8,515 nucleotides of DNA from Propionibacterium sp. GTDB taxonomy: Bacteria > Actinomycetota > Actinomycetes > Actinomycetales > Actinomycetaceae. A model generated the notes under the pieces. The model was not told the origin of the DNA, ran no database searches, and worked only from the letters and a program-made list of their open reading frames with translations. Positions 6,173 through 8,515 of the stretch are shown here, piece by piece (positions within the stretch are counted from its first letter, which is position 1; the number at the start of each line of letters is the position of its first letter). The DNA is taken from NCBI GenBank assembly GCA_030460725.1, contig JAKECL010000052.1:1-8515 (forward strand), written 5' to 3'. The position numbers were made by a program, and so were the translations under genes.

Positions 6173-6179
6173 GGGGCAC

Positions 6180-6208
6180 TTGGGGCACCATCCACTGCCC
6201 ACTAGTGT
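6180..6208 (+). promoter_or_regulatory. Leaderless promoter of the PHP-marC operon
   Basis: TTGGGG (6180-6185) and TAGTGT (6203-6208) are separated by 17 bases, and the -10 ends six bases before the ATG at 6215. GAGG follows the -10 but is too close to the ATG to serve as a normal Shine-Dalgarno site. The same six-base spacing is found at three other genes here. Confidence 0.55.
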
Positions 6209-6214
6209 GAGGCC

Positions 6215-7063
6215 ATGCTCCGCATCGACCCCCACACCCATTCGGCGTGCTCGGACGGCACCGACACGCCCTCGGAACTCATGTGGGCGGCGCTGCGTGC
6301 TGGCCTCGACGTCGTCGGTCTCACCGACCACGACACCATGGCGGGGTGGGGTGAGGCGGCCACCCAGGTCGGTGACACGGGAGTGGCCCTGATCCGCGGC
6401 GTGGAGCTGTCGTGTTCCTCCCACGGCATTTCCGCCCACCTCCTCGCCTACCTCTTCGAACCCACCGACGCCGCACTGCTGGCTGCCATGGAGCACACGC
6501 GGGAGTCCAGGGACACCCGCGCCCGACACATGGTCGAGCGCATCGCTGAGGACTACCCCCTGACATGGGAGATGGTGCAGCAGTTCGCGCCCTCGGACGG
6601 CGGGCCCGTCGGCCGTCCCCACATCGCCGACGCCCTGGTGGCGTTGGGCGCGTTCCCGGACCGCTCCGCCGTCTTCGAACGGGTCCTCCTGCCCTCCAGC
6701 CCCTACTACGTCCACCACTGGGCACCCGATCCGGTGGAGGCCGTGGGGATGGTCCGCGCCGCCGGAGGGGTCCCGGTGCTGGCGCACCCACGTGCAGGTC
6801 GGCGTGGACGTGTGCTGTCCGAAGAGGTCATCGCGGAGATGGCGGCGGCGGGGTTGTTCGGCCTGGAGCGGGACCACCGCGACCACCGCGGGGAGGATCG
6901 TGAGGACGTGGACCGGCTGGCCCACAGGCTCGGGCTCCAGGTCACGGGATCCTCGGACTACCATGGCACGGGCAAACCGAACCGGCTGGGCGAGAACCTC
7001 ACCTCGGAGTACGTCTACCGGGCCATCGAGGAACAGTCACACCTGGAGGTCCTGCGTCCGTGA
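6215..7063 (+). CDS. PHP domain phosphoesterase (TrpH/YciV-like, RNase AM or nucleoside-bisphosphate phosphatase type)
   Basis: The 282-residue protein carries the full PHP metal-site set: H7 and H9 (DPHTHS), D14, H39 and D40 (LTDHD), E64 (GVELS), H75 (SAHLLAY), H191 (LAHPR), D248 and H250 (SSDYHG). The mid-domain GRPHIA (133-138) and the order of motifs match the TrpH/YciV subfamily, whose studied members hydrolyse 3',5'-nucleoside bisphosphates or trim RNA 5' ends with Mn2+. Length is normal for that group (about 280). Residues 219-228 are unusually rich in charged residues and His (ERDHRDHRGE) but sit where the family has its conserved E-x-x-H region. Cytoplasmic. It is the first gene of an operon with marC, overlapping it by four bases. 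Exact substrate is not decided by sequence. Confidence 0.9.
   Translation: MLRIDPHTHSACSDGTDTPSELMWAALRAGLDVVGLTDHDTMAGWGEAATQVGDTGVALIRGVELSCSSHGISAHLLAYLFEPTDAALLAAMEHTRESRDTRARHMVERIAEDYPLTWEMVQQFAPSDGGPVGRPHIADALVALGAFPDRSAVFERVLLPSSPYYVHHWAPDPVEAVGMVRAAGGVPVLAHPRAGRRGRVLSEEVIAEMAAAGLFGLERDHRDHRGEDREDVDRLAHRLGLQVTGSSDYHGTGKPNRLGENLTSEYVYRAIEEQSHLEVLRP
7045..7049 (+). promoter_or_regulatory. Shine-Dalgarno site of the marC-family gene
   Basis: GGAGG lies ten bases before the GTG at 7060, inside the end of the PHP gene. It supports the GTG start, which overlaps the PHP stop as GTGA. Confidence 0.55.
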
Positions 7064-7707
7064 ACGTCACCGGCGTCATCGACGTGGCTCTGCTGGCCAC
7101 GACGTTCACCACACTCTTCGTCATCATGGATCCTCCGGGCACGATCCCGGTGTTCCTGGCCCTGACCGGCAAGTACAGTCGCACCGACCAGCGCAGGGCA
7201 GCAGTCCAGGCGACCATCACCTCCTTCGGGGTGATCGTCCTCTTCGCGGTGCTGGGCCAGTACATCCTCACCTTCCTCCAGATCTCCATGGAGTCCCTGC
7301 AGCTCTCCGGCGGCGTCCTGTTGTTCCTGGTCGCCATGGAGTTGCTGATGGGGCACGATTCCGATGAGCCCGACACCGGGGACAAGAACGTGAACGTGGC
7401 ACTGGTCCCTCTGGGCACCCCGCTGCTGGCGGGGCCTGGCGCGATCGTGGCGGTGATGATCTCGGTGAACCAGGGGGGAAACTCGGTTGCCGGGTGGGTG
7501 GCCGTGGTGGCGTCCGTGGTGCTCATGCACATCGTCATCTGGGCGACCATGCGCTTCTCCGTGGAGCTCTCCCGTTTCCTCGGCCAGGGCGGCGTCATGA
7601 TCCTCACCAAGATCTCTGGCCTGCTGCTGGCAGCCATCGCCACGCAGATGATCATGAACGCGGTGTTCTCCTTCATCCATGCGGCGCGAGACTCCGGGGT
7701 GATCTGA
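7060..7707 (+). CDS. MarC family integral membrane protein
   Basis: The 215-residue product has six likely membrane helices, at about 8-33, 52-74, 79-98, 118-136, 146-166 and 183-207. It carries the MarC-family motifs FVIMDPPGTIPVFLAL in helix 1 and VPLGTPLLAGPGAIVAVM in helix 4, which are related to each other and reflect the internal duplication of the family. A soluble acidic loop (99-112, HDSDEPDTGDKN) separates the halves. The family was named after the E. coli marC locus but is not shown to give antibiotic resistance; transport function is unknown. Translation starts at a GTG overlapping the PHP stop by GTGA, so the two are coupled. A functional link with PHP is not implied by family knowledge. 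Confidence 0.93.
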   Translation: MNVTGVIDVALLATTFTTLFVIMDPPGTIPVFLALTGKYSRTDQRRAAVQATITSFGVIVLFAVLGQYILTFLQISMESLQLSGGVLLFLVAMELLMGHDSDEPDTGDKNVNVALVPLGTPLLAGPGAIVAVMISVNQGGNSVAGWVAVVASVVLMHIVIWATMRFSVELSRFLGQGGVMILTKISGLLLAAIATQMIMNAVFSFIHAARDSGVI

Positions 7708-7710
7708 GGG

Positions 7711-7727
7711 CGGACTGCCGCGGTCCG
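7711..7727 (+). terminator. Hairpin after the PHP-marC operon
   Basis: CGGACT, loop GCCGC and GGTCCG can form a 6-bp stem (one T-G wobble), three bases after the marC stop. There is no T-run. A second hairpin follows at 7745-7761. Confidence 0.35.
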
Positions 7728-7744
7728 GGGAGGATCCGTCGGTG

Positions 7745-7761
7745 CCCCCTCGCCGCGGGGG
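7745..7761 (+). terminator. GC-rich hairpin before the GNAT gene
   Basis: CCCCCTCG pairs with CGGGGG around the loop CCG, a stem of seven pairs with one bulged T. With the hairpin at 7711-7727 it could end the operon transcript. There is no T-run, as is common in high-GC Actinobacteria. Confidence 0.3.
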
Positions 7762-7804
7762 GAGTGCCCGGGAGCCCTGCGATGGTGGCAGAAGGCTTCC
7801 CGCA

Positions 7805-7810
7805 TACGCT
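7805..7810 (+). promoter_or_regulatory. -10 box of leaderless GNAT gene
   Basis: TACGCT ends six bases before the ATG at 7817, the same geometry as the other three leaderless starts in this window. No recognisable -35 was seen at 16-18 bases upstream, and no Shine-Dalgarno site precedes the ATG. Confidence 0.45.
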
Positions 7811-7816
7811 GGTGCC

Positions 7817-8365
7817 ATGACGATCACTCTCACACCGCTCGACGTGCGCGGACAGGACCGCGCGGAGCTGGTGGCCTTCCTGACCCGCAACCGCTTCCCC
7901 TTCCACGTCAATCCCCACCCCGATGTCCAGGATGTCCAGGCGCGCATCGACCAGGGTGCCTATGACAGTGACGGGTCCGCAGCGCTGTGGATCGACGATG
8001 ATTCACGAGGGCGACTGGGGCTGGTCATCCTGGAAGACCTGGACGAGGACGCCCCCCTGTTCGACCTGCGTCTGGGTACTTCCTTCCGGCGCAAGGGTCT
8101 GGGGGTCCCGGTCCTCAAGGCCATCACTGACCACGTGTTCTCCACCATGCCGGAGGTTCAACGCTTCGAGGGTCAGACCCGTGAGGACAATGTGGCGATG
8201 CGCCAGGTGTTCGTGCGTTGCGGGTATGTCAAGGAAGCCCACTACAGGGACGGCTGGCCGGTTGAAGGTGGCGCACCACGTGCGAGCGTGGCATATGCGA
8301 TCCTGCGCCGTGACTGGGTGCTGGGCACGACGACCCCGGTTCAGTTCGACGACCTGGGGTACTGA
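7817..8365 (+). CDS. GNAT family N-acetyltransferase
   Basis: The 182-residue protein has a GNAT fold pattern: an N-terminal FLTRNRFPFHVNPHPD segment (21-36), a central strand GLVILEDLDEDAPLFDLRL (68-86), the acetyl-CoA pyrophosphate loop FRRKGLGVPVL (90-100), and a C-terminal EGQTREDNVAMRQVFVRCGY helix-strand (118-137). The tail YAILRRDW is typical of a recognisable GNAT group found in Bacillus and Streptomyces. It should transfer an acetyl group from acetyl-CoA in the cytoplasm; the acceptor is unknown. The ATG at 7817 is preferred over an in-frame ATG at 7742 because the family begins here, a -10 box lies just upstream, and the upstream codons cover the hairpin region. It appears to be a single-gene unit. 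Confidence 0.9.
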   Translation: MTITLTPLDVRGQDRAELVAFLTRNRFPFHVNPHPDVQDVQARIDQGAYDSDGSAALWIDDDSRGRLGLVILEDLDEDAPLFDLRLGTSFRRKGLGVPVLKAITDHVFSTMPEVQRFEGQTREDNVAMRQVFVRCGYVKEAHYRDGWPVEGGAPRASVAYAILRRDWVLGTTTPVQFDDLGY

Positions 8366-8454
8366 GAGGGACGCCATCGCCCCGCCCAGGGTCTCCCGTC
8401 CACGCTGCTGCCGGTTCTGAGTGTTGGGCAGAGGCTCCGGGGTGCATCAGGTGA

Positions 8455-8471
8455 CGCACGCCAGCCGTGCG
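8455..8471. terminator. Perfect 6-bp GC-rich hairpin after the GNAT gene
   Basis: CGCACG, loop CCAGC, CGTGCG form a perfect stem about 90 bases after the GNAT stop. It is symmetrical, so it could serve either strand. Together with the imperfect palindrome at 8442-8459 it is the only structure seen in the last 150 bases, where no convincing gene was found. Confidence 0.35.
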
Positions 8472-8515
8472 AGGGGCGGCGTGTGCAGTGACAGGTGAGG
8501 GGGGTGGGGGGGGCG

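Noticed and set aside
6084..6191. N-terminal extension of aminopeptidase P to an ATG at 6191
   Set aside because: The added 36 residues are Pro/His/Arg-rich, unlike the family, and would be coded by the inverted-repeat intergenic region.
6080..6964. Minus-strand frame opposite the PHP gene
   Set aside because: Antisense to a complete PHP motif set; composition is typical of a shadow frame.
7015..7947. Minus-strand frames opposite marC and the GNAT start
   Set aside because: They cross two real genes and an intergenic hairpin region and carry no family signature; Asp/His/Gly-rich composition is the complement of the real codons.
8366..8515. Possible end of a convergent minus-strand gene with a stop at 8449-8447
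   Set aside because: Only about 20 codons are visible, mostly Pro and Leu from GC-rich sequence, and no family can be recognised; too little to call.

Overview
This is chromosomal DNA from a high-GC actinobacterium. Codons strongly prefer G or C at the third position. One promoter carries a mycobacterial-type SOS box, and four genes start six bases after a TANNNT -10 box, a common leaderless layout in Actinobacteria. The gene set (DUF1003 protein, soluble MgtE-like protein, GSP17M-like protein, DUF222/HNH protein, aminopeptidase P, PHP phosphoesterase, MarC) also fits Actinobacteria, perhaps Actinomycetaceae or a relative. The genus cannot be fixed from the window. No rRNA, tRNA, CRISPR array or insertion sequence was seen.

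Layout. Left block (1-1910, minus strand): a leaderless gene for a soluble MgtE-like protein (PRC-barrel, MgtE_N, two CBS domains, no channel) is coupled by an 8-base overlap to a DUF1003 membrane protein gene that runs off the left edge. Diverging from it (1982-2845, plus strand) is a membrane protein with a general-stress-protein-17M-like domain and a long Gly-rich tail. The two directions share a perfect palindrome, AGCCTAGGCT, that supplies a -10 hexamer on both strands. Next (2936-4441, plus) is a DUF222/HNH endonuclease gene whose promoter holds a perfect SOS box between -35 and -10. It converges on an aminopeptidase P gene (4551-6083, minus), and a 16-bp tandem repeat lies across the end of that gene.

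Right block (plus strand): a leaderless PHP-family phosphoesterase gene (6215-7063) overlaps a MarC-family membrane protein gene (7060-7707) by GTGA. A leaderless GNAT acetyltransferase gene follows (7817-8365). The last 150 bases hold hairpins and no convincing gene. Every intergenic stretch is shorter than 300 bases.

Most of the window is core, conserved-type gene content. The most notable signal is the DUF222/HNH gene under apparent direct LexA control, placed between otherwise housekeeping-type genes. The left block (MgtE-like sensor, DUF1003, GSP17M-like protein) looks like a small magnesium or envelope-stress module, but that role is inferred.
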